A stretch of DNA of 15,474 bases from an uncultured Caulobacterales bacterium. Its GTDB lineage: Bacteria > Pseudomonadota > Alphaproteobacteria > Caulobacterales > Caulobacteraceae. Where the stretch lies: NCBI GenBank assembly GCA_903903715.1, contig CAIUZX010000053.1, positions 1-15,474 of the forward strand. The letters run 5' to 3'. This document shows, one piece after another, positions 1 through 6,186 of this stretch. Each line of letters starts with the position of its first letter. The stretch's first letter is position 1. A program made the position numbers and the translations under genes. The notes beneath the pieces are model-generated. The model saw only the letters and a list, made by a program, of their open reading frames with translations, did not search any database and was not told where the DNA came from.

Positions 1-939
1 CGTCAAAAAGCACGCTACGCCGACTGCGCCGAGACTGACCCATTTCAGCTGCCGCTCGGCGCCAAGGCGTCGCATGAGTGTGGCGTTGAACTGGGACGCC
101 ATGATCATTCCAGAGGCGCAGACGCCGAACATCGCGCCGTAGGCCAGGGGGTTGAGACCAAAATCGTGCTCGAACACGAAGGATGAGGTGGCGAGGTAGG
201 AAAAGACGGATCCGGACCAGCTCGCATTCGAGAGGGTCAAACCCATCAATTTTCGATCCCGCAAGATGGCGACGTAGTCCCTCAGCATGGCCTTGATCGA
301 TGGGATCGTTCGTTTTTCCGGCGGATGGCTCTCTTCCAGTGCAAGAACCGTCAACACAAGTGTGGCTGCCACAAGCCCTGCGAGCACCCAGAAGATCAGC
401 CGCCATCCCCCCAGACGAAGGGTCAGACTCCCCATCAGAGGCGCAAACAGCGGCGACACGCCCCAGACGAGGATCATGAGCGACAGAAGTTTCGCCGCAT
501 CCGCCCCGGTCAGCTGGTCGCGAACCACAGCCCTGGCGATCGTCATGCCAGAGCAGGCGCCAAGCCCTTGCAGCACGCGAAGGACCAGCAATGTATTGAT
601 ATCCGGGGCCAAGGCGCATCCCAGCGTGGCCGCCGCAAACAGTCCCAGCCCAAAGACCAGAGGCGGCTTTCGTCCGTAGGCGTCGGACAATGGCCCATAG
701 ACCAACTGACCAACCGCCATCGCACAAAAGAACACGACGAGCGACAGCTGCACGCTCGACGGCGCGCAGTGGAGATCTCGCGCCATGGCCGGAAAGGCGG
801 GTAGATACATGTCGATGGCGAGGGGCCCGACGGTGGAGATCAGCCCCAGGAGCGCCGCGCGGCGGGCGAGCGACAACGACGTCATCGGTTGGGGAGAAGC
901 GGACGGCGCGGGTCGGATAAGGGTCATGGACTGGCGCAT
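1..939 (-). CDS. Bcr/CflA-family MFS drug efflux transporter (partial, C-terminus off the window)
   Basis: Reading the minus strand gives an open frame of 313 codons from ATG at 939 to the window edge without a stop. The protein is an inner-membrane proton-driven multidrug exporter of the major facilitator superfamily. Near residues 38-50 it shows the Bcr/CflA signature GPLAIDMYLPAFP, whose Asp43 lies in the first helix. Around residues 81-92 it has the loop-2/3 MFS motif YGPLSDAYGRKP. Several hydrophobic helices follow, and the family is usually about 400 residues, so roughly the last 90 are missing. A second in-frame ATG at 927 (residue 5) is also possible, and neither start has a strong ribosome binding site. 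An in-frame stop lies about 50 bases upstream. It is divergent from the CobT-like gene across 79 bases. The family assignment is firm; the substrate cannot be read from sequence. Confidence 0.9.
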   Translation of the reverse strand, partial: MRQSMTLIRPAPSASPQPMTSLSLARRAALLGLISTVGPLAIDMYLPAFPAMARDLHCAPSSVQLSLVVFFCAMAVGQLVYGPLSDAYGRKPPLVFGLGLFAAATLGCALAPDINTLLVLRVLQGLGACSGMTIARAVVRDQLTGADAAKLLSLMILVWGVSPLFAPLMGSLTLRLGGWRLIFWVLAGLVAATLVLTVLALEESHPPEKRTIPSIKAMLRDYVAILRDRKLMGLTLSNASWSGSVFSYLATSSFVFEHDFGLNPLAYGAMFGVCASGMIMASQFNATLMRRLGAERQLKWVSLGAVGVACFLT

Positions 940-952
940 GACTGAATTCCAT

Positions 953-987
953 TGAAACGACAAGGGCTGGTCAGGCGATGCGTTTCA
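953..987. promoter_or_regulatory. Inverted repeat in the divergent promoter region
   Basis: TGAAACG at 953-959 is matched by its exact reverse complement CGTTTCA at 981-987, with 21 bases between them. It lies in the only non-coding stretch between the divergent exporter and CobT-like genes, so a regulator could bind one arm near each start. A 7-base match in a short region could also be chance. No clear promoter hexamers were identified here. Confidence 0.3.
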
Positions 988-1018
988 TTATCTGTTCGGC
1001 TGGGCTAAACGATGCGCC

Positions 1019-1972
1019 GTGAGCTCAGATCAGACCCCGTCCGCATCATCGACGACCAATGCTTCGACCGCGCAGGCTGTTGTCGACGACTTTCTGGCGC
1101 TCGTGCGAGACGCGCCTCAGCCAAACATCGCTGCCGGCGCAGCGGAGCGGGAGGCGTTCGACGGACAAAGCGTCCTGGCCGATCTCGCTTCCTGGCGGGC
1201 AAGCTGGATGGGCGACGCCGCGATCCGCCGACCCATCCTGGTACTTTTTGCAGCGACCTATCCCGATGTGCCGAACGGCGCGGCGGCGTCGCGGCAGAGC
1301 CTAGAGCAACTCGCTCAAGGCGCCGGACCCACCAACCGGCTCGCCAGAAAGCTCGGTGCGGGGGTCGAGGCCTTTGATCTCGCGATTGACCGTCCGGTGC
1401 GGGACGCCGCGCACGCGCCGGCCATGACCTTGCGCGAAACCGCCGCCACCCTCGCCTTCGGCATGGAGGCGATCGCCAAGACGCCTGACGTACTCATGCT
1501 CAGCGATCTGACCATCGCGTCCGAGCGCGCGGCCGCCGCCCTGATTCTGGGCCTGAGCGGCGCGGACGGGCGCACGAACGTTCCTGGGACCGATGACTGG
1601 ATTGAACGGGCGCTCACTCGCGCCCGCGCCGCCTCTCCGGAGACGCCCATCGACTGGCTATCGGAACTCGGCGGGCGTGAGATTGCCGCCCTGGTCGGCG
1701 CGATCATCGCCGCACGGGCGTCCGGCACGCCGGTCATCATCGACGGACCGGCGGCTCTGGCGGCGGCTCTGGTCGCCCACGGCATCGATCCGCGCGCCGC
1801 GGAGCATGTGTTGTGCGCCTCGGCGAACGACGATGTCGCAAGTCGCACCGCTCTCTTGCAAACGGGACTGACCCCGGTCCTTCAGGATAAGACCGGACGG
1901 TCGCATGGAGTCCTGGGGCTTGGCGTGCTTGGACTTCTGCAAACGATCGAGGACTCTTCGAACCAGGCTTAA
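1019..1972 (+). CDS. CobT-like protein (nicotinate-nucleotide:dimethylbenzimidazole phosphoribosyltransferase fold) with degenerate active site
   Basis: This 317-residue protein starts at GTG 1019; no ATG or other good start lies upstream in frame. CobT enzymes (about 340-360 residues) transfer phosphoribose from nicotinate mononucleotide to dimethylbenzimidazole in cobalamin lower-ligand assembly. The family is recognisable from APAMT at 133-137 (family GPAMT), LGGREIAALVGAI at 217-229, and VIIDGPAALAAAL at 239-251. Two catalytic stretches do not match. The family loop GEMGIGNTT reads SDLTIASER (162-170), and the C-terminal GEGTG, which carries the catalytic Glu, aligns with GRSHG (293-297). 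I infer a paralogue that has lost or changed its activity. It stands alone, with no other cobalamin gene and no evident cobalamin riboswitch. Its stop overlaps the convergent S4-protein stop. Fold assignment is fairly sure; function is unknown. Confidence 0.75.
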   Translation: MSSDQTPSASSTTNASTAQAVVDDFLALVRDAPQPNIAAGAAEREAFDGQSVLADLASWRASWMGDAAIRRPILVLFAATYPDVPNGAAASRQSLEQLAQGAGPTNRLARKLGAGVEAFDLAIDRPVRDAAHAPAMTLRETAATLAFGMEAIAKTPDVLMLSDLTIASERAAAALILGLSGADGRTNVPGTDDWIERALTRARAASPETPIDWLSELGGREIAALVGAIIAARASGTPVIIDGPAALAAALVAHGIDPRAAEHVLCASANDDVASRTALLQTGLTPVLQDKTGRSHGVLGLGVLGLLQTIEDSSNQA

Positions 1973-2271
1973 TCTGAACGCGGGTCTGAATCGTCCAGCA
2001 TATCATACAGCGTGCGCGCATCCGCGGCTGATCCCCGCCGCACACCCATCGCGGTGATGCGGACCGCTCGGACCCGACCCGCCAGGGCGAAGATCAGTTC
2101 GTCACCCGGACGGACCGAGCGCGACGGCTTGTCCAGGCGGGACTCCACACCGGCGCGGAACAACCTGATCCTTGCCGCTGACACGAAGCTCGCCGCGTCT
2201 GCGCGCGTTTTGAAAAATCGCGCATGCCAAAGCCAGACGTCGATGCGTCCGCCGGCAGAAAATTCCGTCAA
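1969..2271 (-). CDS. S4-domain RNA-binding protein, HslR/Hsp15-like
   Basis: This 100-residue basic protein has an S4 RNA-binding domain over residues 8-60. It begins with GRIDVWLWHARFFKTR, the typical start of the HslR (Hsp15) family, and continues to SRSVRPGDEL. In E. coli, Hsp15 binds the 50S subunit carrying a stalled nascent chain and helps recycle it. That role is known for the family and only inferred here. The start is TTG at 2271; no ATG exists upstream of the domain. That TTG overlaps the helicase TGA (2270-2268), so the two are probably one transcript with coupled translation. Its own TAA is read from the same TTAA as the stop of the convergent CobT-like gene. In many alphaproteobacteria this gene sits beside the SUV3-like helicase, which supports both calls. 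Confidence 0.88.
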   Translation of the reverse strand: MTEFSAGGRIDVWLWHARFFKTRADAASFVSAARIRLFRAGVESRLDKPSRSVRPGDELIFALAGRVRAVRITAMGVRRGSAADARTLYDMLDDSDPRSD

Positions 2272-4916
2272 GCGACGGTTACCCGCGGCTTGCGCCTGCG
2301 CCGCCGGCGGGCTCCTGGCGACGGCTTGGCGGCAGCGGCGGTGCGTGCGGGGCCGGTCCGACGTTTCGGAGGCTCAGCCACCTTGAATTCCGCCAGCGCG
2401 GCAAAGGGTGAGGAGGTCTCAAACTTGGACGACGCCACCGGCGCCTTCACGGTCGCGCGCCGCCGCCAGAGCGCCGGTTCGCCCTCAGCCGCGCGGCGCG
2501 CCTGGGCAAATCCAAGCCCCTTGAGCATTCGTGGCAGGGCCTCAATAGGCCACCCCAACGTCTCAGCAAGATCGGGCGGCAAAGCGACGCCGGCCCCTCC
2601 AGGCGACTTGACTGGAGGAGCTTCACGCAGCCGTGCGTCAAGAGCCTCAAGCGTTTCGACAGCCACCGCGAAGGGACCGACAGCGCGAAGTCCGAAAGCC
2701 GCCAGGGCCCGGTCGGAGGGTTGCGGCTGCGGCAACGGAGTCAGACGATCGCGATTAGGCCGCCAGTTCGGGGCTTCGAGGTGAGCGAACGCTGCGGAGA
2801 AATCGACGGCCGCCGTCTCGAGCAGGGCGGGCATATACAGGCTGAAGGCGCCGAACCGTACGCCTTCAGCGCGCATCGCGCGTCGCTCCTTCTGACTGAG
2901 CAATGCGACGTCGGCGGCGACCTTCGCCCGATCCACTACGCCGCCCGCCTCGATCAGGCGAAAACTCAGGCCCCGCGCCAGCCCACTGATACGACCTTCG
3001 GACATAGCCAGCTCCAGTGCGCGTAAGGGGCCGAGCCGTCGAGCCGCCTCCGCCGCGACAAACGCCTCCAGCCGGCGCGCAGCCCGCTCCTGAGCCGCCG
3101 CTGAACCGAGTTCCGCGAGCAGGGCGACCTTCGGGTTGAACGGCCCGCCGCCGGTCAGCCTGCCGGCGGGCGCACCGCGCCATTCGATTAATCCCGTCGT
3201 CGTCAGGGCGAAGGCCGCGTCTGGCTCCGCCGCAAGACGTCCGAGTCGCCTTGAAAGCTCAGGCGCCACTGCGCGTTGGGCCGCCTGACGCAGGGCCTTG
3301 TCCGCCAGCGCGCCGTCGCCTCTTTCAACATCAAAGCGCAGGCCGGACAGGTGACCGACGACGTGCCCCTCAACGGTCACCGCGCCATCGCCAGCCACGC
3401 CTGCGAGCACTTCACCCCCATGGGAAAGGCCGCGCAACAGGGCCGAAGTCCGCCGGTCGATGAAACGCTGCATCAGCTTTTCGTGCAGCGTATCCGACAG
3501 TCGGTCCTCGACCTCGCGACACCGGCCCTGCCAGTGCTGGGCGTCCGTCAACCAGTCGCTACGGTTGGCGGCATAGGCGAGCGTTCTGACGCCTGCGAGC
3601 CTTTGCGCCAGCCTGTCGATCTCTCCGTCCACCCGGTCTAGCGACTTCAGTTGGTCAGCGATCCAGTCCGTCGGCAAGCGGCGCTGCCGGGTCGTGAGGT
3701 GTTCGAAAATCGTCCGCACCAGGCGGATGTGGTCATCCGGCGTCGTCTTGCGAAAATCCGGCGTCTGGCAGGCGTCCCAGAGCGCTATCAGCGCCGACCG
3801 GTCCCGCGCGCGGGCGGTGACGGTTTCGTCCCTGGCGAGGGCCCGAAGGGTAGTTTCGTCCAGACTTTCTTCGGCGAGTTTCAGGCCCTCTCGATCCGCA
3901 GGCCGGGATAAGGACGCCATCAATGCAGACAGGGAGCTGAAATCGAGGCGGGCGGAGCGCCACTCCGCCCCTTGCAAGGGTTCAAACTGATGCTGCTCGA
4001 CCGCCGCGACGAGATCCTCGTCGATATCGTTCGCCTCGCCGGTGACGCCAAAGGTGCCCGGCGACTTGTAGCGACCCGCCCGGCCGGCGATCTGGCCGAT
4101 TTCCTGCGGTGTCAGGTGACGCGTGCGGCGGCCGTCGAATTTTCGAAGGCCTGCAAAGGCCACGTGGTCCACATCCATGTTCAGGCCCATGCCGATGGCG
4201 TCGGTCGCCACCAGAAAATCCACCTCTCCCGATTGATAGAGGGCCACCTGAGCGTTTCGGGTTCGGGGCGACAGGGCGCCCATGACGACGGCTGCGCCGC
4301 CCCTTTGCCTGCGGATCAGCTCGGCGATGGCGTAGACATTGTCCGCAGAAAACGCGACCACCGCGCTGCGTCGCGGCAGGCGCGTCAATTTCTTCGAGCC
4401 CGTATAGGTCAGTTCGGACAGCCGCTCGCGCACAATGAACTCTGCGTCCGGCAGGAGGCGTCGGATCAGGTTCTGGACGGTCAGGGCGCCCAGGAACAGG
4501 GTTTCCTTTCGGCCGCGAGCGTGCAGCAGGCGATGCGTGAACACATGGCCCCGCTCACGGTCCGCGCAGAGTTGAATTTCGTCGACCGCCAAGAAGTCGA
4601 CGTCACGGCCAAGCGGCATAGCCTCCACCGTGCTTACGACGTAGTCGGCGCGCGGTGGGATGATCTTCTCCTCACCCGTGATCAGGGCGACCGAACGCGC
4701 ACCTCTGAGCTTGACGATGCGATCATAGACTTCCCGCGCCAGCAGTCGAAGCGGCAGACCGATCATCCCGGTTGGGTGGCTGAGCATCCTCTCGACGGCG
4801 AAATGGGTCTTGCCGGTGTTGGTGGGCCCCAGCACCGCGATCACGCGGGAACGGGCAAGGCCAGCGGCGCGGTCGGACATGGACTGGAAACTGGCGTTTT
4901 CGGCAGCATCAATCAA
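2268..4916 (-). CDS. SUV3-like superfamily 2 RNA helicase
   Basis: The protein has 882 residues from TTG 4916, or 870 from the ATG at 4880. It resembles mitochondrial SUV3, an ATP-dependent RNA helicase that works with RNA decay enzymes. Visible motifs, in order, are Walker A GPTNTGKT (30-37), the Walker B/DEAD-like box DEIQ (112-115), motif V ATDAIGMGLNM (237-247) and motif VI QIAGRAGR (275-282). A long C-terminal half follows, ending in a very basic Arg/Lys tail (about 855-882) likely to touch RNA. I chose the TTG because a strong GGAGG lies upstream (4930-4934), although the 13-base gap is long; the ATG has no such site but is a reasonable alternative. The S4 RNA-binding protein follows with overlapping codons, suggesting a joint role in RNA or ribosome handling. 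The bacterial substrate is unknown. Confidence 0.92.
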   Translation of the reverse strand: MIDAAENASFQSMSDRAAGLARSRVIAVLGPTNTGKTHFAVERMLSHPTGMIGLPLRLLAREVYDRIVKLRGARSVALITGEEKIIPPRADYVVSTVEAMPLGRDVDFLAVDEIQLCADRERGHVFTHRLLHARGRKETLFLGALTVQNLIRRLLPDAEFIVRERLSELTYTGSKKLTRLPRRSAVVAFSADNVYAIAELIRRQRGGAAVVMGALSPRTRNAQVALYQSGEVDFLVATDAIGMGLNMDVDHVAFAGLRKFDGRRTRHLTPQEIGQIAGRAGRYKSPGTFGVTGEANDIDEDLVAAVEQHQFEPLQGAEWRSARLDFSSLSALMASLSRPADREGLKLAEESLDETTLRALARDETVTARARDRSALIALWDACQTPDFRKTTPDDHIRLVRTIFEHLTTRQRRLPTDWIADQLKSLDRVDGEIDRLAQRLAGVRTLAYAANRSDWLTDAQHWQGRCREVEDRLSDTLHEKLMQRFIDRRTSALLRGLSHGGEVLAGVAGDGAVTVEGHVVGHLSGLRFDVERGDGALADKALRQAAQRAVAPELSRRLGRLAAEPDAAFALTTTGLIEWRGAPAGRLTGGGPFNPKVALLAELGSAAAQERAARRLEAFVAAEAARRLGPLRALELAMSEGRISGLARGLSFRLIEAGGVVDRAKVAADVALLSQKERRAMRAEGVRFGAFSLYMPALLETAAVDFSAAFAHLEAPNWRPNRDRLTPLPQPQPSDRALAAFGLRAVGPFAVAVETLEALDARLREAPPVKSPGGAGVALPPDLAETLGWPIEALPRMLKGLGFAQARRAAEGEPALWRRRATVKAPVASSKFETSSPFAALAEFKVAEPPKRRTGPARTAAAAKPSPGARRRRRRKPRVTVA

Positions 4917-4929
4917 GGGGGCGCGAGTT

Positions 4930-4934
4930 CCTCC
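4930..4934 (-). promoter_or_regulatory. Ribosome binding site supporting the TTG start of the helicase
   Basis: The minus strand reads GCGGAGGAAC here, a near-perfect anti-16S match. It lies 13 bases before TTG 4916 and about 49 before ATG 4880, so it favours the TTG despite the long spacing. Confidence 0.45.
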
Positions 4935-4991
4935 GCCTTAAGAAATTCCCGTGTAAATGCTTATGGTTAATTTCTGGAACGCACGCGAAAC

Positions 4992-5015
4992 GAATCAGGA
5001 CCGAATCAGTGATTC
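4992..5015. promoter_or_regulatory. Cluster of three GANTC sites with a GAATCA palindrome
   Basis: GAATCA occurs at 4992-4997 and 5003-5008, one helical turn apart. The second copy forms a perfect palindrome with TGATTC at 5010-5015 around a single central G. Each unit contains GANTC, the recognition sequence of the cell-cycle methyltransferase CcrM of alphaproteobacteria. The cluster lies about 75-100 bases upstream of the helicase start. It could be a methylation-sensitive control site or simply an operator; neither is shown. Confidence 0.4.
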
Positions 5016-5251
5016 CGGCCAATTCAAGCTTTGTTCTATACCATATGTAGCCCATTCATGATGGGTGAGACACAAGAGGTCGGCCAGCGCGATCCGGACT
5101 TTATGCTGCAGCGCACATATTTGGATGCGGCGAGATTTCGAGGGTTATTCGCTGGAAATCCAGAGTTTGAACCGAGGGCAGGACTTGAGCCCTTCTCCTG
5201 CAAGGAATTTCTGCGGCGACCACATGTCGTCGCTCAGGTTTCTCTTTCGAA

Positions 5252-5269
5252 AATATCGATTCCGATATT
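5252..5269. promoter_or_regulatory. Perfect inverted repeat overlapping the small-RNA -35 box (possible operator)
   Basis: AATATCG (5252-5258) and CGATATT (5263-5269) are exact reverse complements separated by ATTC. The right arm overlaps the first two bases of the proposed -35 hexamer at 5268, which is where a repressor would interfere with polymerase. The spacer region also creates one GANTC site (5258-5262). The binding protein is unknown. Confidence 0.45.
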
Positions 5270-5296
5270 GCCTTCTGCTGCACTGCGAAGTATATG
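5268..5296 (+). promoter_or_regulatory. Putative sigma-70 promoter of the small RNA
   Basis: TTGCCT (5268-5273) is followed after 17 bases by TATATG (5291-5296), which predicts a transcript starting near 5303. The spacing is ideal and both hexamers are acceptable. It ends immediately before the structured segment and its terminator, and that position is the main support for it. Confidence 0.5.
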
Positions 5297-5302
5297 GGTG
5301 GT

Positions 5303-5383
5303 GTGCGACGCCTCTGGCGTCGCTGCCCTTCCTGGGCGTTTCCTCCCTATGAACTGCGGCGCCTTCGGGCGCCGCTTTTTTTT
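5303..5383 (+). ncRNA. Candidate small regulatory RNA with three hairpins and a CCUCC linker
   Basis: From a predicted start near 5303, the transcript would be about 81 nt. Hairpin 1 is an 8-bp perfect stem (GCGACGCC 5305-5312 / GGCGTCGC 5316-5323). Hairpin 2 is GCCC 5325-5328 / GGGC 5334-5337 with loop UUCCU. A single-stranded linker at 5338-5355 contains CCUCC (5342-5346). Hairpin 3 is the terminator stem. C/U-rich unpaired stretches that can pair with Shine-Dalgarno sequences are typical of trans-acting small RNAs in alphaproteobacteria. Translating the segment gives nothing protein-like. Alternatively, it is a leader with an attenuator for the membrane-protein gene that starts 112 bases after the terminator. 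I do not recognise a named family. Confidence 0.55.
5356..5383 (+). terminator. Rho-independent terminator
   Basis: An 8-bp perfect GC stem (GCGGCGCC / GGCGCCGC) closes a UUCG tetraloop (5364-5367) and is followed directly by eight T residues (5376-5383). This is a textbook intrinsic terminator on the plus strand. No protein gene ends nearby on that strand, so it must end a non-coding transcript or act as an attenuator. Confidence 0.92.
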
Positions 5384-5484
5384 GTGCTGCGATCAACGAC
5401 CGTCCTATCGCGAAGCAGGTTGCGCGGCGTTCGGAATTCTAGTCTTGTGGCGTCCGTCGCCCATCTGCAGGGCGCAATCCAATC

Positions 5485-5489
5485 AGGAA
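5485..5489 (+). promoter_or_regulatory. Ribosome binding site fixing the start of the small membrane protein
   Basis: AGGAA lies 6 bases before ATG 5496. It shows that translation starts there and not at the far-upstream ATG 5031, whose frame would run through the terminator hairpin. Confidence 0.7.
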
Positions 5490-5495
5490 ACGGCC

Positions 5496-5912
5496 ATGTT
5501 CGCCGCTCTGCCTCTACTGGGATTACCCGTCCTTTTTTACACGATTTTTGTGTTGGTTTCGGTCGGACCTCCGCCTGATCTGGCAGAGGCGCACGTGTCT
5601 CAGATCCTGTTCAGCATCGGCATGTCGAGCCATGTCCGCTGGGTCGTTCGGGTGACGGATCTGTTCGTTTTCACGTCGGTCGTGGTCTTGTTCATAGAGC
5701 TCTTGAGAGCGACCCAGTCCGGCCGGATCGCCATCATCAATCACAGTCTGTCGATGCTGCTGTTCATCATCAGCCTCGTGCTGTTCCTGCTACATCCAGG
5801 CTTCGCGACCTCGACCTTCTTCCTGATCCTCAGCATGGTCCTGCTGGATGTGCTGGCGGGCTTCGTCGTGTCGATCGTGTCGGCGCGCAGGGAAATCGAT
5901 CTCGTCCGCTGA
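5496..5912 (+). CDS. Small four-helix inner-membrane protein of unknown function
   Basis: The protein has 138 residues from ATG 5496, with a good ribosome binding site. About two thirds of it is hydrophobic, with likely membrane segments at 3-23, 53-71, 84-100 and 104-130. The loop between the first two is mildly polar (PPPDLAEAH, then SSHVRWVVR), and the tail SARREIDLVR is short and charged. The Arg-rich ends of the helices suggest both termini face the cytoplasm. I do not recognise the family and see no catalytic motif. It is the first gene after the intrinsic terminator, so any transcript entering from upstream would be cut; its own promoter in 5384-5480 is not obvious. The next gene on this strand begins 274 bases later, so it looks monocistronic. 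Confidence 0.72.
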   Translation: MFAALPLLGLPVLFYTIFVLVSVGPPPDLAEAHVSQILFSIGMSSHVRWVVRVTDLFVFTSVVVLFIELLRATQSGRIAIINHSLSMLLFIISLVLFLLHPGFATSTFFLILSMVLLDVLAGFVVSIVSARREIDLVR

Positions 5913-6125
5913 CGCCCCAATCTTGCGGTTGATCGTTTTGGGGAAACCGGCGTCCATCGTTCGCCGGACACCTCTAGGTGAACGCTACAAACACCGCAGT
6001 CGCGAGCACAATGTCGATAAATCGGATCAGGGTCGTTACACGCAATGCCGCCTCCCGTGTCCATGAGGACGAACGGGACATGCAATTCCAGGGCCAAATC
6101 CCGCCCCATTAACGATCTTCTGATG

Positions 6126-6155
6126 TTGACGGTGCTTAGATGGAACCTGTATTTA
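6126..6155 (+). promoter_or_regulatory. Putative promoter of the POR-like dehydrogenase
   Basis: TTGACG (6126-6131) equals the -35 consensus for alphaproteobacterial housekeeping promoters. TATTTA (6150-6155) lies 18 bases further on as a modest -10. The transcript would start near 6162, leaving a leader of about 25 bases before the TTG start. Confidence 0.4.
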
Positions 6156-6186
6156 AAGGGCTGACGGTGTTTGGAGTCTGAGGGCG

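Larger units (their letters stand above)
4935..5290. other. AT-enriched intergenic region without a convincing gene
   Basis: By hand count, most 60-base lines here are about 45-57% GC, clearly lower than the neighbouring genes. The open frames that cross it have no family resemblance and no ribosome binding sites. It contains the GANTC cluster (4992-5015), small hairpins at 5051-5065 (CCCAT/ATGGG), 5178-5201 (GCAGGA/TCCTGC) and 5216-5233 (GCGAC/GTCGC), and a palindrome next to the small-RNA promoter. The leftward promoter of the helicase should be in its first hundred bases, but I could not identify a convincing -35/-10 pair. Confidence 0.55.

Noticed and set aside
3972..4970. Open frame of 332 codons on the plus strand
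   Set aside because: It is antisense to the conserved helicase domain and has no protein-like features; long mirror frames are common in GC-rich genes.
5031..5495. N-terminal 155-residue extension of the membrane-protein frame
   Set aside because: It runs through the terminator hairpin and T tract, has no ribosome binding site or family resemblance, and a proper binding site precedes ATG 5496.
5914..5943. CCCCAA/TTGGGG hairpin just after the membrane-protein stop as a terminator
   Set aside because: The loop of about 18 bases is long and no T tract follows, so it is too weak to call.
5741..6109. Minus-strand open frame of 122 codons with several Cys near the N-terminus
   Set aside because: It overlaps the membrane-protein gene for much of its length, has no clear ribosome binding site, and matches no family I recognise.
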